Shown here: piece by piece, positions 18,592-27,552 of the stretch
Layout of the letters: each line of letters opens with the position of its first letter
How positions within the stretch are numbered: position 1 is the first letter of the stretch
Assembly (NCBI RefSeq): GCF_025999835.1
Contig: NZ_AP025628.1
Location: 372,001 to 436,000 of the forward strand
Source of the DNA: Caldinitratiruptor microaerophilus
GTDB taxonomy: Bacteria > Bacillota > Sulfobacillia > Symbiobacteriales > ZC4RG38
Direction of reading: 5' to 3'
Length of the DNA stretch: 64,000 bases
Notes under the pieces: generated by a model
The model's database searches: none
What the model saw: the letters and a program-made list of their open reading frames with translations, nothing else
What the model was told of the DNA's origin: nothing
Made by a program: the position numbers and the translations under genes

Positions 18592-19511
18592 CGCTGTCTC
18601 GCCCCTTCATGGTTTCCCGGATGAGGTACCGTCCAGGCCGCCGGATCGCGGGGCCGAGTCGAACCGTCCCGGTCTGGCAACCCGGCGAGCAGCTCCTCCC
18701 GTGTCCGCGGGAGCCCGGCCGCCGGGGGAATCCAGCCCGTCGCGGCGAGCCGCCGGCCCACCTCCAGCACCCACGGCGTGCGCAGGCCGGCGGAGGCCAG
18801 GAGAGCCGCGTCCTGGAGCACGACCTCCGGCGGCCCCTGCCGCAGGACGGCGCCCCGGTGGAGCACCGCCACCTCGTCTGCCCAGCCGTAGGCCAGGTCC
18901 ATGTCGTGGGTGGCCAGGATCAGGGTGGTCCCGGCCCGGTGGAGCCGGTCGAGCGTGGCCAGGAGCCGCTGCACGCCGGCGGGATCCAGCCCTGCCGTCG
19001 GCTCGTCCAGGACCAGCACCCGGGGCCGCATGGCGACCACACCGGCGATCGCCACCCGCTTCTTCTGCCCGAAGCTGAGGAGGTGCGTGGGGCGGTCCCG
19101 AAGGTGCTCGATCTCCAGCGCCGCCAGCGCCTCCTCCACGCGCTGCCGGGCGGCAGCCTCGGACAGGCCGAGGTTGAGGGGGCCGAAGGAGACGTCCTGG
19201 TACACGCTGGCGGCAAAGAGCTGGTCGTCGGGATCCTGGAGGACCAGGCCCACCTGCTGGCGCCAGCGGATCAGGCCCCGGCGGGAGTAGTCGGCGGGAT
19301 GCCCGTCCAGGTAGACGGTACCCCGGTCCGGGCGGAGCGTGCCGTTGAGGTGCAGGAGGAGGGTCGACTTTCCGGCCCCGTTGGCACCGAGGATGGCCAG
19401 CCTGCGGCCGGGGGCCACGGTGAGGTCCAGCCCGCTCAGGGCCTGCGTGCCGCCTTCGTAGCTGTACTCCAGGCCCCGCGCCTCCAGGATCACCTGCGAC
19501 ACGTGCATCAC
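18588..19511 (-). CDS. cbiO: Cobalt ECF transporter ATPase CbiO
   Basis: ATP-binding subunit of the CbiMNQO cobalt importer, 307 residues. Walker A is ILGANGAGKST, the Q-loop lies in QVGLVLQDPDDQLFAASVYQDVSFGP (the DDQLF signature of ECF-type ATPases), the ABC signature is LSFGQKKRVAIAGV, Walker B is VLVLDEPTAGLD, and the switch His is in LATHDMDLA. The GTG at 19511 overlaps the cbiQ stop (GTGATG); ATG at 19508 is an equal alternative. The last 40 residues are an extension beyond the usual ATPase core. It is followed by a coupled M20 peptidase. Confidence 0.94.
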   Translation of the reverse strand: MMHVSQVILEARGLEYSYEGGTQALSGLDLTVAPGRRLAILGANGAGKSTLLLHLNGTLRPDRGTVYLDGHPADYSRRGLIRWRQQVGLVLQDPDDQLFAASVYQDVSFGPLNLGLSEAAARQRVEEALAALEIEHLRDRPTHLLSFGQKKRVAIAGVVAMRPRVLVLDEPTAGLDPAGVQRLLATLDRLHRAGTTLILATHDMDLAYGWADEVAVLHRGAVLRQGPPEVVLQDAALLASAGLRTPWVLEVGRRLAATGWIPPAAGLPRTREELLAGLPDRDGSTRPRDPAAWTVPHPGNHEGARQR

Positions 19512-20278
19512 CCGCGCAGAGCCGCACTCAGGAGTCCCAGGGCGATTTCCAGAAGGAGGATGCCCGCCAGCGCGGCGATGGAGATTTCACGCTGCGGCAG
19601 CAGGACGTGCAGGTCCCCCTGAAATCCCCTCGCCGCCAGGCCGTGTTCGAGCCGGCGTGCGCGCTCCAGGGCCCGGGGGAAGAGTGACGCGGCCAGAAGA
19701 CCAAGCGAGCGATAGGCGTGGCGGATGCCGGCGTGGCCCAGGCGGGAGGCCTGAGCGGTGCGGGCGGCCCTCGCGCGGTCCGTCAGGACGTGCAGGAACC
19801 GGTAGACCAGCAGTACGAGGTCCAGGACGGCCGGGGGCAGGCGCCAGCGCCGGAAGAGGGGCACGAACTCGACCACGGGCGTGGTGAGGGCCAGGAAGCT
19901 GAGGCAGGCGAGGGCCGCCAGGGAGCGGAGGAGGACGGCCGCGGCGGCCGCCGTCCCCCCGGGCGCGAGAGCCAGGCGCCAGCCACCCTCCGGCTTCGCG
20001 GCGATGCGGAAGAGCATGGCTGCCGCGCCGGTCAGGGCAAAGCCGGCAGGCACCCGCAGAACCCGCAGGTGCACCCGGAGAGGAATGCCCGCCAGGCCCA
20101 CCGTCGTCACCGCCATCACCGCGAGGATCAACATTCCCCCGGGCCACGGAGGCACCGTGAGACTCAGGAGAAGCATCCCGGCGGCCAGCGTCAGCTTCTC
20201 GACGGGGTGACGGCAGCGCCAGCGGTTGGCGTAAGCCCAGCGGTCAATCGTGTACACGCTCGCGTGTTCCCCCGGCAC
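19508..20278 (-). CDS. cbiQ: Cobalt ECF transporter transmembrane subunit CbiQ
   Basis: Coupling membrane protein of the cobalt ECF transporter, 256 residues with about five hydrophobic segments. It starts with VYTIDRWAYANRWRCRHPVEKL, the CbiQ N-terminal motif. The two Ala-Arg-Gly type coupling regions appear as AQASRLGHAG and EHGLAARGF near the C-terminus, which contact CbiO. The GTG at 20278 overlaps the end of cbiN by 35 bases; GTG at 20257 is an alternative nearer the conserved start. The overlap suggests coupled translation across the operon. Confidence 0.93.
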   Translation of the reverse strand: MPGEHASVYTIDRWAYANRWRCRHPVEKLTLAAGMLLLSLTVPPWPGGMLILAVMAVTTVGLAGIPLRVHLRVLRVPAGFALTGAAAMLFRIAAKPEGGWRLALAPGGTAAAAAVLLRSLAALACLSFLALTTPVVEFVPLFRRWRLPPAVLDLVLLVYRFLHVLTDRARAARTAQASRLGHAGIRHAYRSLGLLAASLFPRALERARRLEHGLAARGFQGDLHVLLPQREISIAALAGILLLEIALGLLSAALRG

Positions 20279-20558
20279 TCAGGTTCCTGCCGCGGGCGAA
20301 ACCCAGGTAGTACCCGATCAGCCCCGCGCCCAGGCTGGCCTGCAGCGCGAACAGCAGGCTCTCGATCTCGCCGCTGGGGGGTTCCCACAGGGGACGGAAC
20401 CAGGGGGTATAGTCGGGCCGGAGCCGGGTGATCAGGGCCTCTGCCCGGGCGTCCGCTCCGCTGAACGGTTCTTCCTGCCCGGCGGGAGACGGCAGCGCCA
20501 GCGGGAGAACCGTCAGGAGGAGCACCAGGAGCAGGATGGTGCCGCTCCGGAGCCGCAC
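20244..20558 (-). CDS. cbiN: Cobalt transport protein CbiN
   Basis: Small auxiliary subunit (104 residues) that helps load cobalt into CbiM. It has an N-terminal membrane helix (LRSGTILLLVLLLTVLPLAL), an extracytoplasmic segment with FSGADARAEALITRLRPDYTPWFRPLWEPPSGEIESLLFALQ, matching the CbiN signature, and a second helix (ASLGAGLIGYYLGF). The GTG at 20558 begins three bases after the cbiM stop with AAGGAGG inside the end of cbiM as ribosome binding site. Confidence 0.92.
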   Translation of the reverse strand: MRLRSGTILLLVLLLTVLPLALPSPAGQEEPFSGADARAEALITRLRPDYTPWFRPLWEPPSGEIESLLFALQASLGAGLIGYYLGFARGRNLSAGGTRERVHD

Positions 20559-20561
20559 CGC

Positions 20562-21230
20562 CTATACCTCCTTCGAGAGCACGCGGAGCTGCTGGAGCTC
20601 CGGCCGGCTGTACTGGGCGAGCCAGTTCATGACCAGCACCGTCAGGAGCCCTTCGCTGATGGCGAGGGGAACCTGGGTGAGCGCGAAGACCCCCATGAAC
20701 TTCGCCGCCGCGCCGGCAAAGCCGCCGGCAGGGTCCGGGAAGGCCAGGGCGAGCTGGATCGAGGTCGTCACGTAGGTGGCCAGGTCGCCCAGGGCCGCCG
20801 CCAGGAAGGTCGACACGGCCAGCGAGGCGCCGGACCGGCGGGCCAGCCGGTAGGCGGCGTAGGCCACCCAGGGGCCCACCACCGCCATCGAGAAGATGTT
20901 GGCGCCCAGCGTGGTCAGCCCGCCGTGGGCGAGGAGGAGGGCCTGGAAGAGCAGGACGACCCCACCCAGGACGGTCATGGTGGGCGGGCCGAAGAGCACC
21001 GTCCCCAGGCCGGTGCCCGTGGGGTGAGAGCTGCTCCCCGTCACGGACGGCAGCTTCAGCGCGGAGAGGACGAACGCGAAGCCTCCCGAAGCGCCCAGCA
21101 GCAACTTCGTCTCGGGGTTTTCCTTCATCTGCCTCGCGAGCTTTCGGACGCCATGGACCACGAACGGGGCCGCGGCCAGGTTCCACCCGACGGCGTGGGC
21201 CAGCGGCAGGAAACCCTCCATGATGTGCAT
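20562..21230 (-). CDS. cbiM: Cobalt ECF transporter substrate-binding protein CbiM
   Basis: Cobalt-binding membrane component, 222 residues. The mature start [17 protein letters not shown] carries the metal-binding N-terminus (Met1, His2 and downstream His, as in CbiM/NikM). Motifs such as [17 protein letters not shown] and [16 protein letters not shown] are diagnostic. The frame is open for another 370 bases upstream but that part contains the riboswitch; the ATG at 21230 follows GAAAGGAGC. First gene of the operon cbiM-cbiN-cbiQ-cbiO-M20, controlled by the upstream cobalamin riboswitch, so import would fall when B12 is plentiful. Confidence 0.95.
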   Translation of the reverse strand: MHIMEGFLPLAHAVGWNLAAAPFVVHGVRKLARQMKENPETKLLLGASGGFAFVLSALKLPSVTGSSSHPTGTGLGTVLFGPPTMTVLGGVVLLFQALLLAHGGLTTLGANIFSMAVVGPWVAYAAYRLARRSGASLAVSTFLAAALGDLATYVTTSIQLALAFPDPAGGFAGAAAKFMGVFALTQVPLAISEGLLTVLVMNWLAQYSRPELQQLRVLSKEV

Positions 21231-21298
21231 CACCGACCGCTCCTTTCGGGCAGTGGATTCCGCACCCGGGGCTCCCTGCGCTGACCCTTGCCGGCCGG

Positions 21299-21334
21299 CC
21301 GGTGCCACGGCCGGTGCCACGGCCGGCGCCACGG
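21299..21334. repeat. Three tandem 12-bp repeats between riboswitch and cbiM
   Basis: CCGGTGCCACGG, CCGGTGCCACGG and CCGGCGCCACGG follow each other at 21299-21334, then CCGGTCCGG. Each contains short inverted pieces (CCGG, GGTGCC) able to form alternative hairpins in the leader RNA. Confidence 0.75.
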
Positions 21335-21461
21335 CCGGTCCGGCAAAACAGCTGCGCCTTCCCGCCCGGATACGGGACGAGAAGGCGCGCACCGCCGCAC
21401 TGGGCGTGCAGTCCGAGTCGCCACACCTTCCCCTGTCCGCGCAGGGAGCCGGGGTCCTTCG

Positions 21462-21640
21462 GGCCCGGGCAGGTCTCCTGGCTCTCGGGTCCTCGCCTGC
21501 CGGCGCCTTCCCAGGACGTGGCGTCCCAGTGGCATTCTGCCGGCAGCGCTCGCCGATCACAGTTGCGGGACAGCGGCAGATTCGCACTGCGCTTCCCTGC
21601 ACCCGGCTACGAAGCGGTGGCCGGGCTCACCGGGCCCTTC
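21462..21640 (-). ncRNA. Cobalamin (AdoCbl) riboswitch controlling cbiMNQO
   Basis: Read on the minus strand, the sequence contains the core elements of the cobalamin aptamer in order: GTGCGAATCTGCCGCTGTCCC, then GCAACTGTGA (B12 box region), GCCACTGGGA, CTGGGAAGGC, and GAGCCAGGAGACCTGCC at the 3' side. It lies about 230 bases upstream of cbiM. The first motif is quoted in parts; boundaries are approximate. The intervening leader (21231-21461) would hold the expression platform; I cannot decide between transcriptional and translational control. Confidence 0.92.
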
Positions 21641-21797
21641 ACGTTGTCAGAAGCGTTGTCACAAGCTACGCAAAGACGCATTCGACGGGCATCCGCAGTT
21701 TCCTGCCAACCGCCCTGGCCCCCGCTCGCGACCCTGGCAGCAGCCGTCCCCGCGCTCCGGCCCGTGCTCACGCGGTCAGACCTGACCGAGTCAGCCC

Positions 21798-23987
21798 TCA
21801 GTCTCTCCCATCCAGCGGGAAGTGACAGGCGACCTGGTGGCCCGTGCCCACGAATGCCAGGGCGGGCGGAACCTCCCCGCACGAGGGGCCGCGGTACGGG
21901 CAGCAGGGGTGAAACCGGCAGCCCGGGGGTGGCGTGCTGCCGCCCGGGATGCCGTCCACGGAGAAGAAGGAACCGTCCCCACCACCCGCGCCGGTGGTCA
22001 GGATGCCCCGGTCGGCGGCCAGAAGCGTCCGCGTGTACGGGTGGGCTGGGCGGGTGAACACGGTCTCCGCCGGCCCCAGCTCCACGAGCTGACCCCGGTA
22101 CATGACCGCCACCCGGTCGGCCAGGTACCGCGAGAGGGCGAGGTCGTGCGTGATGGTCAGGAGCGTCAGCCCCCTCTCCTCGCGCAGCTCCTGGAGCAGG
22201 ACGGCGATGGAGGCCTGGACGGAGGCGTCCAGGGACGAGAAGGGCTCGTCGGCCACCACGAGCCGGGGCGCCAGCGCCAGGGCGCGGGCGATCCCGACCC
22301 GCTGCCGCTGGCCGCCGCTGAGCTCGTGTGGAAGGCGATCGGCCAGGGTGCCGCCGAGGCCGACCCGGGCGAGGAGTTCCCGCGCCCTGGCAGTCGCCTC
22401 GCGCCGGGGGACTCCGTGGGCCAGGAGCGGCTCGGCTACCGCCAGGGCGGCCGGCAGCCGCGGGTTCAGCGAGCCGCGAGGATCCTGGAACACGGCGGAT
22501 ACCTCACGCCGGAAGCGCCGGCGCAAGACCCGCTCCGGCAGCGTGGAGACGTCCTCACTTCCGTAGCGCACCCGCCCGGAGTCCGGCACGTAGAGGCGCA
22601 GTATCAGCCGGCCGAGTGTCGTCTTCCCGCATCCGCTTTCCCCGACGAGGACCAGACTCTCGCCGGGGGCGATCGCCAGGCTGACCCCGTCCACTGCCCG
22701 CACGACCTGGCGGCCCAGGAAGTCGCCCACGCGGAAGACCTTGACCACGGCATCCAGTTCGACCAGCGGCTCGGGCTGCCCCCCGCCTCGGGGTGCGCCG
22801 GGTGGCTCCAGAGCCTCCGGCTGCACCGCGCGGCCGCACCCCGAGCCCGCGGTGACCCGGGACACTTGTACCGGTGACACGGCGGCCGGTCCGCCGTCCT
22901 GCGGCCGGACCTGCCAGCAGGCAGCCTCCCGGCCCGGTTGCAGCCGCGTGAGAGGAGGGCGGTTCACCCGGCAGACCGGCAGCACGACCGGGCAGCGCGG
23001 CGCATACGGGCAGCCTTCCGGGACTTCCCCCGGTGCCGGGGGCAGACCGGGAATGGCGGCGGCCCCCGACCCCGCCCGGTGTCCAGGCTCCGGGAGCGCT
23101 GCGAGGAGCTCGGCCGTGTACGGGTGCGCGGGGTGGCGGAGGACGTCGGCGGCCGGCCCCGCCTCCACCACCCGGCCCGCGTACATCACCACCAACTGAC
23201 GGGCGAGGGCGGCGGCGGTCCGGAGGTCGTGGGTGATCAGCAGCACGGCCAGGTTCAGGTCCCGCTGCAGGCGCCGGATGAGGTCCAGGATCTGCACACG
23301 CAGCGTGGCATCCAGGGCCGTGGTGGGCTCGTCGGCGATCAGGAGCCGGGGCGAGCGGGCGAGCGCCATGGCGATCAGCACCCGCTGCCGGAGACCGCCG
23401 CTGAGCTGGTGCGGGTACTGGCGGAGCCGGGCGGAGGGATCGGGCACTCCAGCCAGTGCGAGCAGCTCGGCGGCCCGCCGCCGGACCCACGCCCGGGGCT
23501 GCTCGCGCCGGGGGTCGATGGCCTCCGCGATCTGGCTTCCCACCGTGAGGAACGGGTTCAGAGAGGACAGGGCGTCTTGCGGCACCAGGGCCAGGGTGGA
23601 ACCGCGCAACCCGTCCAGGTCGGGTTCCGGCAGTGCGAGGAGGTCCTGGCCGTCCAGGTGCACCGAGCCCCGCACGATCCGGCCGCCCGGCGGCAGCAGC
23701 CGCAGGAGCGACAGGGCGAGGGTGCTCTTCCCGCACCCCGATTCCCCCACCAGCGCCACCGTCTCGCCGGATGCCACGTCGAGCGAGACGCCGTCGAGCG
23801 CGAGCACCTCGCCAGGCCCCGGCGACGCGACTTGGGGCCCGGCGCCGGCACGCGTTGACGCGGCAGCGCCCGACCCCCCGTAGGCCACGGTCAGGTTGCG
23901 CACGCGGAGGAGTGGCTGGTCCGAGTCCCCACCCGGGCCGGGGGCAGCGGCGCCCGCCCGGAGGCCCGTTGCGGTCCCCGCCATCAT
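21798..23987 (-). CDS. Fused dipeptide/nickel-type ABC transporter ATPase (DppD-DppF fusion)
   Basis: Two ABC ATPases of the Dpp/Opp/Nik family in one 729-residue chain. First half: Walker A LVGESGCGKSTLAL, signature LSGGLRQRVLIAMA, Walker B LLIADEPTTALD, followed by the oligopeptide-transporter tail CPYAPRCPVVLPVC. Second half: Walker A LVGESGCGKTTLGR, signature LSGGQRQRVGIARA, Walker B LVVADEPFSSLD, tail CRFHPCCPYRGPSC. The two Cys-rich tails can bind an iron-sulfur cluster in relatives. A Pro/Gly-rich linker joins the halves. The ATG at 23987 overlaps the permease stop by four bases, after GGGGAGTGAGG. It is the last gene of the nitrogenase-like operon. Confidence 0.93.
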   Translation of the reverse strand: MMAGTATGLRAGAAAPGPGGDSDQPLLRVRNLTVAYGGSGAAASTRAGAGPQVASPGPGEVLALDGVSLDVASGETVALVGESGCGKSTLALSLLRLLPPGGRIVRGSVHLDGQDLLALPEPDLDGLRGSTLALVPQDALSSLNPFLTVGSQIAEAIDPRREQPRAWVRRRAAELLALAGVPDPSARLRQYPHQLSGGLRQRVLIAMALARSPRLLIADEPTTALDATLRVQILDLIRRLQRDLNLAVLLITHDLRTAAALARQLVVMYAGRVVEAGPAADVLRHPAHPYTAELLAALPEPGHRAGSGAAAIPGLPPAPGEVPEGCPYAPRCPVVLPVCRVNRPPLTRLQPGREAACWQVRPQDGGPAAVSPVQVSRVTAGSGCGRAVQPEALEPPGAPRGGGQPEPLVELDAVVKVFRVGDFLGRQVVRAVDGVSLAIAPGESLVLVGESGCGKTTLGRLILRLYVPDSGRVRYGSEDVSTLPERVLRRRFRREVSAVFQDPRGSLNPRLPAALAVAEPLLAHGVPRREATARARELLARVGLGGTLADRLPHELSGGQRQRVGIARALALAPRLVVADEPFSSLDASVQASIAVLLQELREERGLTLLTITHDLALSRYLADRVAVMYRGQLVELGPAETVFTRPAHPYTRTLLAADRGILTTGAGGGDGSFFSVDGIPGGSTPPPGCRFHPCCPYRGPSCGEVPPALAFVGTGHQVACHFPLDGRD

Positions 23988-24931
23988 GGCCTCACTCCCC
24001 GGCGGTGCGGGTCCCAGGCGTCCCGCAGGCCCTCGCCCAGGAGCGTGAACCCCAGCACGGCCAGCATGATCGCGACGCCGGGCCACAGGAGCAGGTGGGG
24101 GTGGGTGCGGAAATAAGGGCGGGCCTCGCTGACCATCATCCCCCATTCGGGCGCCGGCGGCTGCACGCCGAGTCCCAGGAGCGAGAAGGCCGAGAGGGAC
24201 ATGAGAAACCAGCTCATATCCAGGGCCATCACCACGGCCACCTGCGGCAGCACGGCCGGAAGAATGTGCCGGAGCACGATCGCCACGGGCCGGAGGCCGC
24301 AGACCCGGGCGGCCAGAACGTACTCCTGCTCCCGTGCAGCCAGGGTGAGGCCCCGCACGAGCCGGGCCTGGGAGACCCAGGATACGGCGACCATGGCGAG
24401 CATCAGACTCTTGAGGCCCGGGCCCAGGGCCCCTACCAGGACCAGCGCCAGGATGCGTCCCGGGAAGGCCCGCACCAGGTCCGCCAGGCGCATGAGGACC
24501 GCGTCCACCCAGCCTTTGAAGTAGCCCGCCACGATTCCCACCGTGAGCCCGAGGAGCAGGGTCGCGGTAGCCACCACTCCGGCGGCCCCCAGGGAGTAAC
24601 GACCGCCGTACAGGAGGCGGGCCAGGAGATCCCGTCCCAGCGGATCCGTGCCCAGGGGGTGGCCCGGCCCCGGAGGCAGCAGGCGGGCGTGAACGTCACC
24701 GTTCAGGGGATCGGCGGGCGTCAGCCACGGCGCGAGGAGGGCGAGCAGGGCCAGCCCCAGGACGAGCAGCCCCCCTGCCGCGGCGGAGCCGGAGCGCAGA
24801 CCGGTCCGCAACCTGGACCGGTGCGCGCCGGATGTTCTCCAGGGACGGCCACCGGCCGGCAGGGCCGGCGCCGCCGCCATGGCGGCGTGTGCCGCGGCCC
24901 GCCGGCTATCCTGGCTAGCGGCTGGTGGCAT
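23984..24931 (-). CDS. ABC transporter permease, DppC/NikC-like
   Basis: Inner-membrane permease of 315 residues. After a basic N-terminus, a first helix (AAAGGLLVLGLALLALLAPWL) is followed by GPGHPLGTDPLGRDLLARLLYGGRYSL, the characteristic DppC/OppC motif, then five helices and the EAA-like coupling loop REQEYVLAARVCGLRPVAIVLRHILP. It overlaps dppB by 17 bases and the ATPase gene by four. The ATG at 24931 follows GGAGGGAGGGG. Part of the same importer as the lipoprotein, DppB-like and ATPase proteins here. Confidence 0.93.
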   Translation of the reverse strand: MPPAASQDSRRAAAHAAMAAAPALPAGGRPWRTSGAHRSRLRTGLRSGSAAAGGLLVLGLALLALLAPWLTPADPLNGDVHARLLPPGPGHPLGTDPLGRDLLARLLYGGRYSLGAAGVVATATLLLGLTVGIVAGYFKGWVDAVLMRLADLVRAFPGRILALVLVGALGPGLKSLMLAMVAVSWVSQARLVRGLTLAAREQEYVLAARVCGLRPVAIVLRHILPAVLPQVAVVMALDMSWFLMSLSAFSLLGLGVQPPAPEWGMMVSEARPYFRTHPHLLLWPGVAIMLAVLGFTLLGEGLRDAWDPHRRGVRP

Positions 24932-25880
24932 CGCGTTCCCCTCCCTCCACGGCGATGCGGGGATCCAGGAGGGGGTAGGACAGGTCCACAGCCAAGTTCA
25001 CCACCACCACCAGGGTGGCCATGGCCAGGGCGTACCCCTGGAGCACCGGGAGGTCGCGCGTACCGACGGCCCGCACGGCCAGCTGTCCCACCCCGGGCCA
25101 GCCGAAGATCGCCTCCACGACGACCGAGCCGCCCAGGAGGAAGCCCGTGGCGTTCCCGAGGGAGGTCACCACCGGCACCAGAGCGGCCCGCAGGGCGTGG
25201 CGCAGCAAGACCGTCCGCCGCCCCAGGCCCCGGGCCCGGGCGGCGGCGATGAAGGGCTCACGCAGGACCTCCAGGAGGCTTGCCCGCAGGAGCCGGGCCT
25301 GGGTGGCGCCCAGGCCCAGCCCCAGCACGAGGGCGGGCAACACCAGGTGTCGCCACGTGCCGGCACCGGTGAGCGGGAGCACGGGCCAGCGCACGGCCAG
25401 GAAGTACAGCAGCACGAAACCCAGCACGAAGTCCGGCGTGCACCTGAGGAGGAGGGTGGTTCCCAGGGCGAGGCGGTCCGCCAGGCCGCCCGGGCGCGCT
25501 GCGGCCCATGTCCCGAGCCCCAGGGCCACCCCCACACCGACGGTGAGGGCAGTGCCCGTCAGGACCAGCGTGGCCTGGAGGCGCTCCAGGAGGAGGGGGC
25601 CCACCGGCTCCCCGGTCTGCCACGACTGCCCCAGGTCCAGGCGCGCCACCCGCGCCAGCCAGCGCAGGTACCGCACGGGGCCGGGGTCGTCCAGTCCCAG
25701 CTGGGCCCGTAGCGCCGCCACGGCCTCCGGGGTAGGCTGCCCTCCGCTGCGGAGGATGAGCTCTTCGGCCACATCGCCCGGGATCAGCCCCGTGAGGAGG
25801 AACGTGAGGAGGGTGACGCCCACCAGCACGGCCGGCAGCGCCAGCAGGCGCCGGAAGGCGTGGCCCAGGGCGGCGGGCAC
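24915..25880 (-). CDS. ABC transporter permease, DppB/NikB-like
   Basis: Inner-membrane permease of 321 residues from the GTG at 25880, which is preceded by GGGAGGTGA and lies seven bases after the binding-protein stop; a longer frame to 25967 would run into the binding-protein gene. Features are the N-terminal helix (FRRLLALPAVLVGVTLLTFLL), IPGDVAEELI, QLGLDDPGPVRYLRWL, the coupling loop REPFIAAARARGLGRRTVLLRHALRAALVPVVT, and the family motif GGSVVVEAIFGWPGVGQL. It pairs with the DppC-like permease encoded next. Confidence 0.93.
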   Translation of the reverse strand: MPAALGHAFRRLLALPAVLVGVTLLTFLLTGLIPGDVAEELILRSGGQPTPEAVAALRAQLGLDDPGPVRYLRWLARVARLDLGQSWQTGEPVGPLLLERLQATLVLTGTALTVGVGVALGLGTWAAARPGGLADRLALGTTLLLRCTPDFVLGFVLLYFLAVRWPVLPLTGAGTWRHLVLPALVLGLGLGATQARLLRASLLEVLREPFIAAARARGLGRRTVLLRHALRAALVPVVTSLGNATGFLLGGSVVVEAIFGWPGVGQLAVRAVGTRDLPVLQGYALAMATLVVVVNLAVDLSYPLLDPRIAVEGGERDATSR

Positions 25881-25887
25881 CGCTCGT

Positions 25888-27552
25888 TCACCTCCCGCCC
25901 CGCCGGGAGACCTTCCAGAGGAACCGAAGGGGATCCATGGTCCCGGCGGACTCCCAGCCTTCGACATCGGCGCGGACGACCGTCACCCTGGCCGGGTGGT
26001 AGAGGTAGGCGCCGGGCAGGATCTCCATGATCCGGGCCTGGATCTCGTGGTAAAGCCGTTCCCGCTCGCCGGGGTCCAGGGTCGACAGGGAGCGGGCGAT
26101 GAGGCCGTCCAGCCCGGGATCGTGGAGGAGCGAGCCCCGGCCCCGGGAGCTGTAATACCAGACCAGGTAATAGTAGGGATCCACCAGGCTCTTGCCGATG
26201 CTCCCCTGAGCCGCCGCCTCGAAATCGCCCTTCTTCTGTAGGTCCCGGATGAGGGCTCCGTCGCGCATCTCCAGCCTCAGGTCCATGCCGACCTGCCGGA
26301 GCTGGGTGCGAAGGGCCTCGGCCACCAGTTTCCAGTCCCGGGTGGGTTCGAAGAGAAGGGTGGCGCGGAGAGGACGACCGTCCCGTTCCCGGATACCGTC
26401 GCCGTCCGTGTCTTTCCAGCCCGCCTCCTCCAGGAGCGCCCGGGCCCGCTCGGGGTGGTGGCGGTACCCCTCGATGGCGGTGTTGGTCCAGGGGATGCTT
26501 GCGTCGTAGCCGATCGGCCCCCGGGCCGGAACGGCGTAGCCCTCCAGGACCTGCCGGGTGATGGCCTCCCGGTCGACAGCATAGTTGAAGGCCTGACGCA
26601 CCCGCAGGTCGTCGAAGGGCGGCCGGTGCAGGTTGAAGCCGATCCACTCGAGCGCGGCGTCCTTCGTGTTGACCAGCACGCGGAAGCGCGGGTCCGCTTC
26701 CAGGCGGCGGATCTCGTTCCGGGGAACGCCGTACCCGTCGGCCCCGATGACATCGACCTCCCCGGCTTCCAGCGCCAGGATCATCGTGGCGGGGTCGGGG
26801 ATGTACTTCACCTCGACCTCTTCGAGCGCCGGCACCTGCCTCCAGTGCTTCTCATAGCGGGCCAGCAGCACGTGCTCCCGGGTGAAACGCGTCACCTGGA
26901 ACGGACCGGTACCGACCGGCTTCACGAGGTTGCCGTCACTGCCGTACGCGTTCGGGCCCGGAATCACCGTGGAAAAGCTGCCCACGACGCTGAGGAAGGG
27001 GGCGTGGGGCCGGTTCAGGTGGAAGCTCACGGTGTAGTCGTCCACGATCTCGACGCGGGGTTCGCCCAGCCGGCGGGCTTTCTCGGGGTCCCGGAGGTGC
27101 CGCTCGTAGGCCCGGACAACGGCACGGGCGTCGAAAGGGGTGCCGTCGTGGAAGGTCACCCCGCGGCGGAGGTGGAAGGTCCAGTGCGTGCCGGTCGGGT
27201 CGGACTCCCACCGCTCGGCCAGGGCGGGCTCCAGCTTCCCGTCCGCGGTCTCGAGGAGGAGCGGCTCGTAGATGATGGTCGCCAGCAAGGTGTTCTCGCG
27301 CCCGGGGCCCAACGGGTCCACCCCGACGTAGTCGAGGCCGTGGCCGATGGCGATCCGCAGACGCTGGCCACCGGCCGCACCGGCGGGCGCACCGGCAGCC
27401 GAGCCCGCGGCGGCCTGACCGTGGGCCTCGTGGCCGCCGTGCGCACCTTCGCCCGTGCCGCCACCGACCGCCGGGGGCCGGCCACAGGCGGCCATGGTCA
27501 AGAGGCCGAGCGTGAGGAGTGTGGATACGAGTCCCTTCCTGTAACCCTTCAT
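25888..27552 (-). CDS. ABC transporter substrate-binding lipoprotein (SBP_bac_5), His-rich N-terminus
   Basis: Extracytoplasmic receptor of 554 residues. The signal peptide MKGYRKGLVSTLLTLGLLTM ends in the lipobox MAAC. The tether just after the Cys is rich in Gly and His (EGAHGGHEAHGQ), unusual for peptide receptors. Core motifs of family 5 are present: YEPLLLETADGKLEPALAERWE, WTFHLRRGVTFHDGTPFDARAVV, VGTGPFQVTRF, DLRVRQAFNYAVDREAI. The family covers dipeptides, oligopeptides, nickel chelates and others; the ligand cannot be assigned. The ATG at 27552 overlaps the stop of the nitrogenase-like reductase gene (ATGA), tying transport directly to that enzyme. A much longer frame upstream is antisense-like read-through of the reductase gene and is not used. 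Confidence 0.93.
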   Translation of the reverse strand: MKGYRKGLVSTLLTLGLLTMAACGRPPAVGGGTGEGAHGGHEAHGQAAAGSAAGAPAGAAGGQRLRIAIGHGLDYVGVDPLGPGRENTLLATIIYEPLLLETADGKLEPALAERWESDPTGTHWTFHLRRGVTFHDGTPFDARAVVRAYERHLRDPEKARRLGEPRVEIVDDYTVSFHLNRPHAPFLSVVGSFSTVIPGPNAYGSDGNLVKPVGTGPFQVTRFTREHVLLARYEKHWRQVPALEEVEVKYIPDPATMILALEAGEVDVIGADGYGVPRNEIRRLEADPRFRVLVNTKDAALEWIGFNLHRPPFDDLRVRQAFNYAVDREAITRQVLEGYAVPARGPIGYDASIPWTNTAIEGYRHHPERARALLEEAGWKDTDGDGIRERDGRPLRATLLFEPTRDWKLVAEALRTQLRQVGMDLRLEMRDGALIRDLQKKGDFEAAAQGSIGKSLVDPYYYLVWYYSSRGRGSLLHDPGLDGLIARSLSTLDPGERERLYHEIQARIMEILPGAYLYHPARVTVVRADVEGWESAGTMDPLRFLWKVSRRGGR

